A DNA stretch of 64,000 nt from JAVJUV01 sp047314965 (lineage in GTDB: Bacteria; Pseudomonadota; Alphaproteobacteria; Rhodobacterales; Rhodobacteraceae): the NCBI RefSeq assembly GCF_047314965.1, contig NZ_JBLBVK010000058.1:62001-126000 (forward strand), written 5' to 3'. The notes under the pieces were generated by a model. It was not told where the DNA came from. It saw only the letters and a list, made by a program, of their open reading frames with translations, and did not search any database. Shown here piece after piece: positions 32,439 through 40,851 of the stretch; within the stretch, counting starts at the first letter, position 1; every line of letters starts with the position of its first letter. The translations under genes were made by a program, and so were the position numbers.

Positions 32439-35348
32439 TCAGCCCAGCGCCTCGTTGCAGCGCCGGCAGGTGCCCGTATGCGCATGGGCACCCACATCGG
32501 GCAGGATCTTCCAGCAGCGCTGGCATTTCTCGCCGTCCGCCGTCTCGAAGACCACGCCGATCCCCTCGGTCTCCGGCAGGCGGAAGGCCTCGTCCGGTGC
32601 GGGGTCGTCGGTCAGCGAGACGCCTGACGTGATGCAGATATCCTCGAAGGCAACCGTCTTGAGTGCAGCCAGAACGTCCGGGTCGGCCACATGAACCACC
32701 GGCGCCGCCTCCAGCGAGGCGCCGATCACCTTGTCGCGGCGCTGAACTTCCAGCGCGGCGGTCACAACGCGCCGGGCGCGCCGGATCCCCGACCACTTCG
32801 CCGCCAACACCTCGTCGCGCCAGTCGGCCGGCGTCTCGGGCATGTCCTCCAAGTGCACGGACGACCCTTCGCCCGGGAACCGGTCCAGCCACACGTCCTC
32901 CATCGTGAAGACCAGGATCGGCGCCAGCCACGTGGTCAGCCGGTGGAACAGCAGGTCCAGAACAGTCCGCGCCGAGCGGCGACGCAGGCTATGGGCTCCG
33001 TCGCAGTACAGCGCGTCTTTCCGCACGTCGAAGTAGAAGGACGAGAGATCGACAGTGGCGAACTCGAAGATCGCGCGGAACACGCCCTGGAAGTCGTAGG
33101 CCTTGTAGCCGGCACGCACGCGCTCATCGAGTTCGGCCAGACGGTGCAGCACCCACCGCTCCAGTTCGGGCATGTCCGCAGGCTCGACGCGCTCGGCATC
33201 GGTGAAGCCCGCAAGGTTGCCCAGCATGAAGCGCATGGTGTTGCGCAGGCGGCGATAGCTGTCGGCAACGCCCTTCAGGATCTCCGGCCCGATCCGCTGG
33301 TCGGCGGTGTAGTCGGTCTGGGCGACCCAAAGCCGCAGGATATCCGCGCCGTATTGCTTGACCACCTCGTCCGGAACGATCGTGTTTCCGAGCGACTTGG
33401 ACATCTTGTTGCCCTTCTCGTCCAGCGTGAAGCCGTGGGTGACTACGTTCCGATAGGGCGCGCGGCCCAGCGTACCGCAGGCCTGCAGCAGGGACGAATG
33501 GAACCAGCCCCGATGCTGGTCGGTGCCTTCCATATACACGTCCGCGATCCCGTCTTCGGTGCCGTCCGCGCGGTCACGCAGAACGAAGGCATGGGTCGAG
33601 CCGGAATCGAACCAGACGTCCAGCACGTCGAACACCTGGTCGTACTCGTCCGGGTTCGCGTCATTCGCCAGGAACCGCTCCTTGGCGCCGTCGGCATACC
33701 AGCAATCCGCGCCCTCGGCCTCGAATGCCTCGCCGATGCGCCAGTTGACGGCCTCGTTCCTCAGAAGGAAGTCTGCATCCGTCGGCAGCGCGCCCTTCTT
33801 CGTGAAGCAGGTCAGCGGCACGCCCCAGGCGCGCTGCCGCGACAGCACCCAGTCGGGCCGCGCCTCGATCATCGAATACAGGCGGTTTCGCCCGGTCTGC
33901 GGCGTGAACTTCACAAGGCTATCAATAGAGGTCAGTGCGCGTTCCCGGATCGTGTCGCCATAAGTGCCTTGCCCGTCCTCGATCTTGCGGTCGATGGCGG
34001 CGAACCATTGCGGCGTGTTGCGGTAGATCACCGGGGCCTTCGAGCGCCAGCTATGCGGATAGCTGTGCTTGATCTTGCCACGCGCCAGAAGACCGCCAAC
34101 CTCGATCAGTTTCGAGATGACGGCAGCGTTCGCGTCGCCCTCCCAATCGCCGTTCTTCGGCTTGGCGCGCAGGATGCGCTTGCCGCCGAAGAAGGGCAGA
34201 TCCTCGCGGAAGCTGCCGTCGTCCATCACGTTGTAGGTGATGACCTGCTCCAGCATGCCCAGATCGCGGTAAAGCTCGAACTCCTCCATCCCGTGGGACG
34301 GGGCGCAATGGACAAAGCCCGTGCCTTCCTCGTCGCTGACGAAGTCTGCGGCCCGGAAATCGCGGAGGTCGTCCCATTCGCCATTCGCGCCCTCGGCATC
34401 GGCCAAGGGGTGGGAAACACCCGAGATGACGGACGGGTCCACATCGCCCAGGCGGCGATACATGGTCTCGTCCAGCCGCGCGCGGGCCATCACGTCGGCC
34501 GCCATCTTGTCGGCAAGGATATAGCGGTCGCCGATCCGCGCCCAGCATTCCTCGGGCCGGCCCGTGATCTCGTACAGCCCGTAGGAGACGTCCTTGCCAA
34601 AGACCACCGCCTTGTTCGACGGGATGGTCCAGGGCGTGGTGGTCCAGATGATGACGTAGGCACCGTCCAGGTCACCGCCGGCGACACGGAACTTCACCCA
34701 GATCGTGAAGCTCTCCTTGTCGTGGTACTCCACTTCGGCCTCGGCCAGCGCGGTCTCCTCGACCGGCGACCACATCACGGGCTTCGAGCCCTGATAGAGC
34801 GTGCCGTTCATCAAGAACTTCATGAATTCCTCGGCGATCACGCGTTCGGCGTGGAAATCCATCGTCAGGTACGGATCGGCCCAGTTGCCGGTGATGCCGA
34901 GACGCTTGAATTCCTCGCGCTGAACGTCGACCCAGCCCTCGGCGAACTTGCGGCACTCCTGCCGGAAGTCGATGACGGGAACGTCGTCCTTGTCCTTGCC
35001 TTTCTGGCGGTACTGCTCCTCGATTTTCCATTCGATGGGCAGTCCGTGGCAGTCCCAGCCCGGCACGTATCGGGAATCGAACCCCATCATCTGATGGGAG
35101 CGCACGATCATGTCCTTGATCGTCTTGTTCAGCGCGTGGCCGATGTGCAGGTGGCCATTGGCATAGGGCGGGCCGTCATGCAGGACGAAAGAGGGACGGC
35201 CCTCCTTCTCACGCAAGCGGTCATAGACGCCGATCCTCTCCCAGCGTGCCAGCCAATCTGGCTCGCGCTGCGGCAGGCCGGCGCGCATCGGAAATTCGGT
35301 CTCGGGCAGGAAAAGCGTGTCTTTGTACTCGGGCGTGTCAGCACACAT
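32439..35348 (-). CDS. ileS: IleS, isoleucyl-tRNA synthetase
   Basis: 969 residues. The class I motif HIGH appears as GHLHIGHALNK (about residue 65) and KMSKS as GNKMSKSLGNT. The editing domain CP1 spans about 190-400 (TTPWTIPSNKAVVFG). The C-terminal zinc finger CQRCWKILPDVGAH..CRRCNEALG is present. It charges tRNA-Ile with isoleucine. A long 345-nt leader separates the start from the upstream VIT gene and contains a stable hairpin. Confidence 0.97.
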   Translation of the reverse strand: MCADTPEYKDTLFLPETEFPMRAGLPQREPDWLARWERIGVYDRLREKEGRPSFVLHDGPPYANGHLHIGHALNKTIKDMIVRSHQMMGFDSRYVPGWDCHGLPIEWKIEEQYRQKGKDKDDVPVIDFRQECRKFAEGWVDVQREEFKRLGITGNWADPYLTMDFHAERVIAEEFMKFLMNGTLYQGSKPVMWSPVEETALAEAEVEYHDKESFTIWVKFRVAGGDLDGAYVIIWTTTPWTIPSNKAVVFGKDVSYGLYEITGRPEECWARIGDRYILADKMAADVMARARLDETMYRRLGDVDPSVISGVSHPLADAEGANGEWDDLRDFRAADFVSDEEGTGFVHCAPSHGMEEFELYRDLGMLEQVITYNVMDDGSFREDLPFFGGKRILRAKPKNGDWEGDANAAVISKLIEVGGLLARGKIKHSYPHSWRSKAPVIYRNTPQWFAAIDRKIEDGQGTYGDTIRERALTSIDSLVKFTPQTGRNRLYSMIEARPDWVLSRQRAWGVPLTCFTKKGALPTDADFLLRNEAVNWRIGEAFEAEGADCWYADGAKERFLANDANPDEYDQVFDVLDVWFDSGSTHAFVLRDRADGTEDGIADVYMEGTDQHRGWFHSSLLQACGTLGRAPYRNVVTHGFTLDEKGNKMSKSLGNTIVPDEVVKQYGADILRLWVAQTDYTADQRIGPEILKGVADSYRRLRNTMRFMLGNLAGFTDAERVEPADMPELERWVLHRLAELDERVRAGYKAYDFQGVFRAIFEFATVDLSSFYFDVRKDALYCDGAHSLRRRSARTVLDLLFHRLTTWLAPILVFTMEDVWLDRFPGEGSSVHLEDMPETPADWRDEVLAAKWSGIRRARRVVTAALEVQRRDKVIGASLEAAPVVHVADPDVLAALKTVAFEDICITSGVSLTDDPAPDEAFRLPETEGIGVVFETADGEKCQRCWKILPDVGAHAHTGTCRRCNEALG

Positions 35349-35693
35349 GGAACGTGTCCTTGGTCTCAGCGTGTCAGGAGGGGCGGCGGAGCGGGCTCAA
35401 CGCCTGAAACCCGGCGGCTCATGGTTCAGAGCGCCGGGCCTGTAATTCGAATGATAATCGCCGAACGAAACATCATGAAGCGTGCTATAGTGCCAAGTAT
35501 TGCAGAGGTAAACCCGGAGCCCGCACGCATCTGTCAGGGAAAGAACGTCGCGGCCTGAAAGGAAGAGTTCGGCGAACCTGCACCCCGCCTGCTGCGCAGG
35601 ACTGACGAGGCATGTAATGCTCGGCATCTCTTGACCGCGCGATTGGCACACAACCTCAAGTACTGCCGTTGAGCCGAGGAAAGCCGGTCCGTC
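35349..35693. other. 345-bp region upstream of ileS, no gene
   Basis: No convincing coding sequence is seen on either strand; an 84-codon minus-strand reading has odd composition and no family look. The most notable element is the bulged hairpin at 35410-35438 in the ileS leader. A shorter palindrome CCTGC-TGC-GCAGG is near 35587-35599. I compared it mentally to cobalamin, SAM and T-box leaders and found no match. Confidence 0.5.
35410..35438 (-). promoter_or_regulatory. Hairpin in the ileS leader
   Basis: CCCGGCG (35410-35416) pairs with CGCCGGG (35432-35438), and after a one-base bulge CTC (35418-35420) pairs with GAG (35429-35431), closing on an 8-nt loop. It lies about 60-90 nt upstream of the ileS ATG. 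A weak T-run follows on the minus strand, so it could attenuate, but a plain mRNA-stability structure is equally possible. Confidence 0.4.
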
Positions 35694-36404
35694 TCAGGCC
35701 GCGAACAGCGTTCCCACGAAATACGCGATCGAGGCTGCCGCGCCGCCGATGATCAGGGTCTCGATCCCCGAGCGCCACCATGCCGCAAGCGACCAGACGG
35801 ATTTCAGCGCTCCGACCGCGAAGAAGGTCAGGGCCGTCGCGACGATGGACCAGCGGAACGGATCGCCCAGGCTGAAGAGATAGGGCAACAACGGCACCAT
35901 CCCGGCCAAGAGGAAGGCGATGAAGGTTGCGGTCGCGGCACGAAGAGGATGCGGATCGACCGGCGACAGGCCGTATTCCTCGACCAGCATCATGTCGATC
36001 CAGTTCTTCTTGTTGCTGGCGATCGCATCGACTGCGGCGTTCAGGACATCGCCCTCAAGCCCCTTTCCCGCAAGGATTTCCTTAAGTTCCGCGCGCTCGC
36101 CCTCGGGGGCCAGCCGGATATGCCGGGCCTCAATCTCGCGCAGGCGTCGCGCGTCATCCAGTTCCGCCTTGGTGCCGGAATAGTTGCTTGCGGCCATTGA
36201 AAACCCGTCCGCAAGCACGTTGGCGATGCCAAGCGCGATGATGACCCTTGTCGAAAGATCCGCGCCGACAACGCCCGCGACGATGGCAAATGTCGTCACT
36301 GCGCCGTCGATCGCGCCGTAGATCACGTCGCGCAGATGCGACGGGCCATCCGGCGCCCTTATGCGCTTTGCAACTTCGTCCGGTTCGTGTCCGTGTTCCA
36401 GCAT
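35694..36404 (-). CDS. VIT1/CCC1-family divalent metal transporter
   Basis: 236 residues from ATG 36404. The family signature runs HLRDVIYGAIDGAVTTFAIV (about residues 24-43), then GIANVLADGFSMAASNYSG. A charged cytosolic helix pair carries Glu-rich stretches (about 75-125), and three more membrane helices follow. VIT1/CCC1 proteins export Fe2+ or Mn2+ from the cytosol using protons. An upstream in-frame ATG (36470) would add 22 residues but overlaps a candidate FNR-type site. hemF is divergent; both relate to iron/heme handling. Confidence 0.88.
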   Translation of the reverse strand: MLEHGHEPDEVAKRIRAPDGPSHLRDVIYGAIDGAVTTFAIVAGVVGADLSTRVIIALGIANVLADGFSMAASNYSGTKAELDDARRLREIEARHIRLAPEGERAELKEILAGKGLEGDVLNAAVDAIASNKKNWIDMMLVEEYGLSPVDPHPLRAATATFIAFLLAGMVPLLPYLFSLGDPFRWSIVATALTFFAVGALKSVWSLAAWWRSGIETLIIGGAAASIAYFVGTLFAA

Positions 36405-36458
36405 CGCCCTGTTTCCCAAGTTCCAAGCCAGCAATAGCGCCGGGAAAGGGATTGCGAC

Positions 36459-36472
36459 TTGATCTGTCACAA
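36459..36472. promoter_or_regulatory. FNR/CRP-like half-palindrome between VIT transporter and hemF
   Basis: TTGAT-CTGT-CACAA fits the FNR/DNR form TTGAT-N4-ATCAA with two mismatches in the right arm, extended outside as CTTG..CAAG. It lies 58 bp upstream of hemF and 55 bp upstream of the preferred VIT start, so it could serve both. In Rhodobacter relatives FnrL controls several tetrapyrrole genes. The match is imperfect and could be chance. Confidence 0.3.
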
Positions 36473-36529
36473 GGGAGTTTCACCCGCCCGCGCACTGTGC
36501 CAGTCTGCGCGAAACAAGAGACGAATGAG

Positions 36530-37423
36530 ATGACTGAACAGTTCAACGACAAGAAGACCCGCGCCAGCGCCTGGTTCCGGCAGCTGCGCGACGACATCGT
36601 GGCCGCCTTCGAACTTATGGAAGACAGCCAGACCGAGGGCCCGCTTTCCGACCGGCCCGCAGGCCGGTTCGAAGTGACCGAAACCAAGCGCTCCTCGGAC
36701 GATGGGTCCGACGCCGGCGGCGGCCTGATGAGCGTGATGCGCGGCGGGCGTGTCTTCGAGAAGATCGGCGTGAATGTCTCGACCGTCTACGGCACGCTGG
36801 GCGAACGGGCGCAGGCCGCCATGGCCGCGCGCAAGGGCATTCCCGGCATGAGGGACGACCCGCGCTTCTGGGCCTCGGGCATTTCCCTGGTGGCCCATAT
36901 GCAGAATCCGCACGTACCGGCCGTGCACATGAACACCAGGATGTTCTGGACGCCTCATGCCTGGTGGTTCGGTGGCGGTTCCGACCTGAACCCCTGCATC
37001 GAGTATGACGAGGACACTGCGGATTTTCATGCCGTTCAGAAGGCGCATTGCGATCCTCATGGCGCGGATATCTACCCGGCTCTCAAGGCGTGGGCGGACG
37101 AGTATTTCTTCGTGCCGCACCGGGGCAGGGCGCGCGGCGTCGGCGGCATCTTCTACGACGACCGCAACACCGGCGACTGGGAGGAGGATTTCGCCTTCAC
37201 CCAGGATGTGGGGCGCGCGTTCCTCAAGGCCTATCTGCCTCTCGTCGAGCGCCGACGCCTCACCCCGTGGACCGAGGTCGACAAGGACACCCAGCTAGTA
37301 CACCGGGGACTCTATGCCGAGTACAACCTCGTCTACGACCGTGGGACCAAGTTCGGGCTGGAAACCGGGCATGACGCGAACGCGGTTCTGATGAGCCTGC
37401 CGCCGCTTGCCAAATGGGTCTGA
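36530..37423 (+). CDS. hemF: HemF, oxygen-dependent coproporphyrinogen III oxidase
   Basis: 297 residues, family length. Signatures are GGRVFEKIGVNVSTVYG, GISLVAHMQNPHVPAVHMNT, WWFGGGSDLNPCI, GVGGIFYDDRNTGDWEEDFA and RGLYAEYNLVYDRGTKFGLE. It decarboxylates coproporphyrinogen III to protoporphyrinogen IX with O2 in the cytoplasm. ATG 36530 gives the usual short N-terminus. It stops 3 nt before the convergent membrane-protein gene. Confidence 0.97.
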   Translation: MTEQFNDKKTRASAWFRQLRDDIVAAFELMEDSQTEGPLSDRPAGRFEVTETKRSSDDGSDAGGGLMSVMRGGRVFEKIGVNVSTVYGTLGERAQAAMAARKGIPGMRDDPRFWASGISLVAHMQNPHVPAVHMNTRMFWTPHAWWFGGGSDLNPCIEYDEDTADFHAVQKAHCDPHGADIYPALKAWADEYFFVPHRGRARGVGGIFYDDRNTGDWEEDFAFTQDVGRAFLKAYLPLVERRRLTPWTEVDKDTQLVHRGLYAEYNLVYDRGTKFGLETGHDANAVLMSLPPLAKWV

Positions 37424-37426
37424 GTC

Positions 37427-38614
37427 CTAGCGGTTTCCGCGCAGCAGGTCCGCGATATCGCGCCCCATCATCGACAGATCGCGGCGCAGACCGTCCAGCA
37501 GGCCCACGCGTTCCGGCTCGGTTCTGGTAACGCCAGAACGTCCCTCGGCCCAGAGTTCTATGGTGCCGGTCGACGGACGAGGACGGAACCAGGTGAAATC
37601 GCGCAGTTCCGCGCCGGTGGCAGCGGCCAGCCGCGCGGCATTATCCCGGTCTTCCGGGTGGTAGTACCTGACATTCGCCGCGCGGATCCGCACCGGCTGC
37701 CGCCGTGCATCGCCAAGGTCGAAACCGGCTGTTAGGGCATCCGCGCGCAGGGTGTCGATCTGGTCCTGCGCTGACCGGGCAGGGGTGTGGAAGATGACCG
37801 GGACCAAGGTTGCCGCCGGCTGCGGCTCCGGGCTTTCGATGGTAGCCGCCGGCTGCGGTGCCAGTGTGCCCTGCACGGCTGGCAGAGCATCCGCCAAGAC
37901 AGAGGCGGGCATGACGACAGGTCTCTGTACCGGACCAGCTTCTATCGCGCGTCGGATAATGCCCCAGGGGTTGCGCTCCTCGAAAGCACCCGGGTCCGGC
38001 GCGACGGCGGACTTGGACAAAACGGCCGGCCCCGGACCCGGACGTTCGGGCACCTCCAGTTCGGCGGGTCGCAAGACCGCAGGCCGTCGCATTGTCGAAG
38101 CCATTTGCTCGGTCAGCGCAGTCGCTGCAATCCGTTCCTGCGGTGTGGTCGGCAGCGCTTCGGCTTCGGCAACGGTCCCTGGCGCCCGCGGGTCGGTCAC
38201 GTCCGAGCCGCCCGGCCTCGCCACGGGGCGCTGAAAGGGGATCGCGGCCAGTATCGGCGACGGTGTCGGCGTCGCGTCCGGCTCAGGCAAAGCGGTGACA
38301 GGCGCGGCATCCTCGCCGTTCGCATTGGGCTTCAATAGCCAGAACCCCGCGATTGCCGAGACCACCAGCAACAGCGCAAGTGCGCGGACCGGGGCAAGGG
38401 ATCGTCTCCCCGGATCTTCCACGACCACAGGTTCCGCAGGGAAGATGTCTTTCGGCTCGACCGCGTGGGGCAGGTTCGCCGGTTCCATGACGGCGGCTTG
38501 CAAGGCCGCGCGCCGCTTTCTCGCATCGGCCAGCTTTGCATGATAAGACAGTGTGCGACCGGGCTTGCCCGTCGCTCTCGAGGTCCTGTCTTTCGTCTGA
38601 TTACGCCCGGACAT
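37427..38614 (-). CDS. Single-pass membrane protein with Pro/Ala-rich linker and LytR_C-like end (paralogue A)
   Basis: 395 residues. The N-terminal cytoplasmic part opens MSGRNQTKDRTSRATG and contains TLSYHAKLADARKRRAAL followed by EPANLPHA. One membrane helix lies at about 79-100 (ALALLLVVSAIAGFWLL), then a long Pro-, Ala- and Glu-rich periplasmic stretch. The C-terminal domain (VRIRAANVRYYHPEDRDNAA, ..GTIELWAEGRS) resembles the LytR_C/SPOR-like fold. The ATG 38614 has a GGGGGAT site nine nt upstream. It is a paralogue of the gene at 39249-39917, with matching N-terminus and leader. Function is unknown; a cell-envelope role fits. Confidence 0.7.
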   Translation of the reverse strand: MSGRNQTKDRTSRATGKPGRTLSYHAKLADARKRRAALQAAVMEPANLPHAVEPKDIFPAEPVVVEDPGRRSLAPVRALALLLVVSAIAGFWLLKPNANGEDAAPVTALPEPDATPTPSPILAAIPFQRPVARPGGSDVTDPRAPGTVAEAEALPTTPQERIAATALTEQMASTMRRPAVLRPAELEVPERPGPGPAVLSKSAVAPDPGAFEERNPWGIIRRAIEAGPVQRPVVMPASVLADALPAVQGTLAPQPAATIESPEPQPAATLVPVIFHTPARSAQDQIDTLRADALTAGFDLGDARRQPVRIRAANVRYYHPEDRDNAARLAAATGAELRDFTWFRPRPSTGTIELWAEGRSGVTRTEPERVGLLDGLRRDLSMMGRDIADLLRGNR

Positions 38615-38760
38615 GTCCGGCAATCCCCCAACACACTCCGGCAAGCCTATAGAAAATAGCGCGAATTTTACAGGGAAATCTTCCCGATCCATCTGGCGTG
38701 ACAACCGTCTCTGATCCGGTCAAATTTCTCCGACCAGCGTCAAAAGCGTGCTGTAGGCCC

Positions 38761-38783
38761 AAAAAACGGGCCGAGCGAAGGCC
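38761..38783 (-). terminator. Weak terminator after the small secreted-protein gene
   Basis: Directly after the stop at 38785 the minus strand reads GGCC-TTCGCTC-GGCC and then CGTTTTTT. The stem is only 4-5 bp, but the T-run follows closely and the position is exactly at the gene end, so partial factor-independent termination is plausible. Confidence 0.4.
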
Positions 38784-38784
38784 G

Positions 38785-39084
38785 TTAACCCGCGGTCGCC
38801 AGCTCGGCCTCTCCCCGGGCGACAGCTTCGAGGTGGCTGACCATCGCCGGGCATCTCCGTCGCCAGTCGATGAAAGCAAGGAACCCCGACTTGTTGACGG
38901 AGATCTGCTCGTCCCGCGTCAGGTTCGCGAAGTCCTCCGCATCGACACCGGGGACGAAAGCAAGCTTGATCTCCTTGTACACGCCACTGCAGTACTGGAT
39001 CTCGTCAAAGGACATTCGGCGCTGCTCAGCGATGTCAGCGCAAGCGAAATGCGCAGCGATAAGGACAAGTAGTTCTGTGGTCAT
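38785..39084 (-). CDS. Small secreted protein of unknown function
   Basis: 99 residues. The N-terminus MTTELLVLIAAHFACADIAE looks like a short signal peptide, with cleavage possible after ACA or ADIA. The mature part has a conserved-looking core (FDEIQYCSGVYKEIKLAFVP, TRDEQISVNKSGFLAFIDWR) and Cys residues that could form a disulfide. It lies between the two paralogous membrane proteins on the same strand, with gaps of 170 and 164 nt. I know no family for it. Confidence 0.55.
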   Translation of the reverse strand: MTTELLVLIAAHFACADIAEQRRMSFDEIQYCSGVYKEIKLAFVPGVDAEDFANLTRDEQISVNKSGFLAFIDWRRRCPAMVSHLEAVARGEAELATAG

Positions 39085-39248
39085 CCGGCCAACTCCGGTC
39101 AGAGGGCCTCCCCGCAACACAGTCTACCACCGACCAGCGAACGAAGTATTAATCGTCGCGGGCAGCCGGACTGCGTCGGGAAAGATGACTGAAAAACAGG
39201 CGCAACCGCGGATGCTGCCCTTTGGATCGGCAAAACACGAGAGAAGGA

Positions 39249-39917
39249 TCACCCGTTGGCGCGGTCGGCAGAGGCAAAATCCGGCCGTTCCGGCGGCAGG
39301 ATGTCGTTCGGCAGGGTGATCAGCGCAGCCGGCGTTGCATTGGGCGGCACCGGGATTGCGATGGTGTCCGCCAGTTCCGGTCCCTTTTGCTGTGGCGGGG
39401 CAGGTGCCGGTCCCGGCACAGAAGCGGCAGTCACATCCGGGAGAACCGCTGGCACGGGTGCCGGAAAGACAATCCGATCCGACTTCGGCGCAACGGTGAC
39501 GAGCAACGGCGCACCCAGTGCCGGCTCATACAGATTCGCCAGCGGCGGCGCGAAGTCCGGACCAAGCCCGGGGCGCTGGGCAAGTGCCGTGAATACGGCA
39601 AAGCCGACAAGCACCACGAGCAGTACGACAAGACCCCGGATCGTCCATTTCGTGACGCTGTGATTCGCTGTGGCCTGCTCTGTTTCCGGTTCCAAAAAGG
39701 CCGTTCCCGCCACTGTATCCCTTGGCACGATCGGCTCGGCTTTCGGTTCCGGGGCGGTGTCCGTTCTGGCGGCGGTGGGCAGGTTCGCGGGTTCCGAGGC
39801 GTTCAGTAGCGCTGCGCGACGTGCGCGCGCTTCCTGCATCTTGTCGTAGACGGAAACGGTCTTGCGCGGCTTTTCCGCCGTGCCTTCAACCACAGGCCTC
39901 ACATTACGACCGGACAT
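39249..39917 (-). CDS. Single-pass membrane protein with Pro-rich periplasmic tail (paralogue B)
   Basis: 222 residues. The N-terminus MSGRNVRPVVEG..KTVSVYDKMQEARARRAAL..EPANLPTA aligns with paralogue A at 37427-38614, and both start after a similar leader (ATCCCCCAA-ACACT-CGG on the plus strand). One membrane helix is at about 90-112 (LVVLLVVLVGFAVFTALA). The periplasmic tail is Pro/Ala-rich but lacks the C-terminal domain of paralogue A. The ATG at 39917 has GGGGGAT upstream. It may be a truncated or specialised copy. Confidence 0.65.
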   Translation of the reverse strand: MSGRNVRPVVEGTAEKPRKTVSVYDKMQEARARRAALLNASEPANLPTAARTDTAPEPKAEPIVPRDTVAGTAFLEPETEQATANHSVTKWTIRGLVVLLVVLVGFAVFTALAQRPGLGPDFAPPLANLYEPALGAPLLVTVAPKSDRIVFPAPVPAVLPDVTAASVPGPAPAPPQQKGPELADTIAIPVPPNATPAALITLPNDILPPERPDFASADRANG

Positions 39918-40094
39918 AACCGGGATCCCCCAATACACTGCGGGTAATCGTACCGGAAATTCGGCGCGACGTGCAGGGGTGGTCGGCAATTTCAACTGAT
40001 TGTTCGCCAAGGGGAAACAATCAGAAAGTCGTGTGTCGATTGATTATGTCTTCGGTGCAAAATGCGTCAAATATCTGGCGCTTGGCAGCGAATC

Positions 40095-40844
40095 TCACGT
40101 CTCACGAAGTGCCGGAAGGCCGATTCCGGTCGCTTCGAATCCCCCGTCGGCGGCCAGAACCTGCCCGGTGATATACGAGGCGCGATCCGAACACAGGAAC
40201 ACGATCGCCTCGGCGATTTCACGCTCGCTCCCATATCGGTTCAGAGGGATTGCATCATGGTAGGCATCGATGATCGCCTGGCTGTGGACGGCCATGGCGA
40301 GCTTGGTCCGCACCGGGCCGGGGGCCACGCAGTTGGCGCGGATCCCGTACTCTCCCAGTTCCGCCGCCTGTTGCAGAGTCAGCTGGATGACTGCCGCCTT
40401 CGACGTGCCGTAGGCGACCCGCAAAGTCGAAGCACGCAGGCCCGAAATCGAGGCAATATTCACAATGGCGCCTTTCGCCTCCTTCAGCGCGGGCGTCGCG
40501 GCCTGCGTCACCAGAAACGGGCCGTCCAGATTGGTGGCCATGACGGTGCGCCAGCGCTCGAAACTGGTCTCCTCGATCGGGCCGAAGTCCGCAACGCCGG
40601 CGTTGTTGACCAGCGCGTGGATGCCTCCAAAGGCGACGACCTCCGGGATCATCGCGGCAACCTGCTCCGGAACCGACACGTCGCAGACGACCGGCAGCAC
40701 GCCCTCCAGCGGAGCGGCGGCCTCCGAAAGGGCTGGCGCGTCGCGGTCAATCATGGCGACCTGCCAGCCTTCCTCGAGGAACAGCTTTGTGGTGGCCAGA
40801 CCGATGCCGCGGGCGGCGCCGGTCACAAGGGCGGTTCGGGTCAT
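40095..40844 (-). CDS. Short-chain dehydrogenase/reductase
   Basis: 249 residues, classical SDR. NAD(P) motif TALVTGAARGIGLATTKLFL, NNAG as ALVNNAGVADFG, catalytic Ser in IASISGL and YxxxK in VAYGTSKAAVIQL. The C-terminus GQVLAADGGFEATGIG is typical of FabG-like sugar or alcohol dehydrogenases. The Asp after beta-2 (AMIDRD) suggests NAD preference. It lies 7 nt downstream of the HupE-type gene on the same strand and may be co-transcribed. Substrate is unknown. Confidence 0.88.
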   Translation of the reverse strand: MTRTALVTGAARGIGLATTKLFLEEGWQVAMIDRDAPALSEAAAPLEGVLPVVCDVSVPEQVAAMIPEVVAFGGIHALVNNAGVADFGPIEETSFERWRTVMATNLDGPFLVTQAATPALKEAKGAIVNIASISGLRASTLRVAYGTSKAAVIQLTLQQAAELGEYGIRANCVAPGPVRTKLAMAVHSQAIIDAYHDAIPLNRYGSEREIAEAIVFLCSDRASYITGQVLAADGGFEATGIGLPALRET

Positions 40845-40851
40845 CGGAAGG

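Noticed and set aside
32691..35558. 955-codon plus-strand frame opposite ileS
   Set aside because: Antisense shadow of ileS, with a composition of mirrored codons and no recognisable domain.
35349..35693. Cobalamin, SAM or T-box riboswitch upstream of ileS
   Set aside because: None of the conserved boxes of these classes was found; only generic hairpins.
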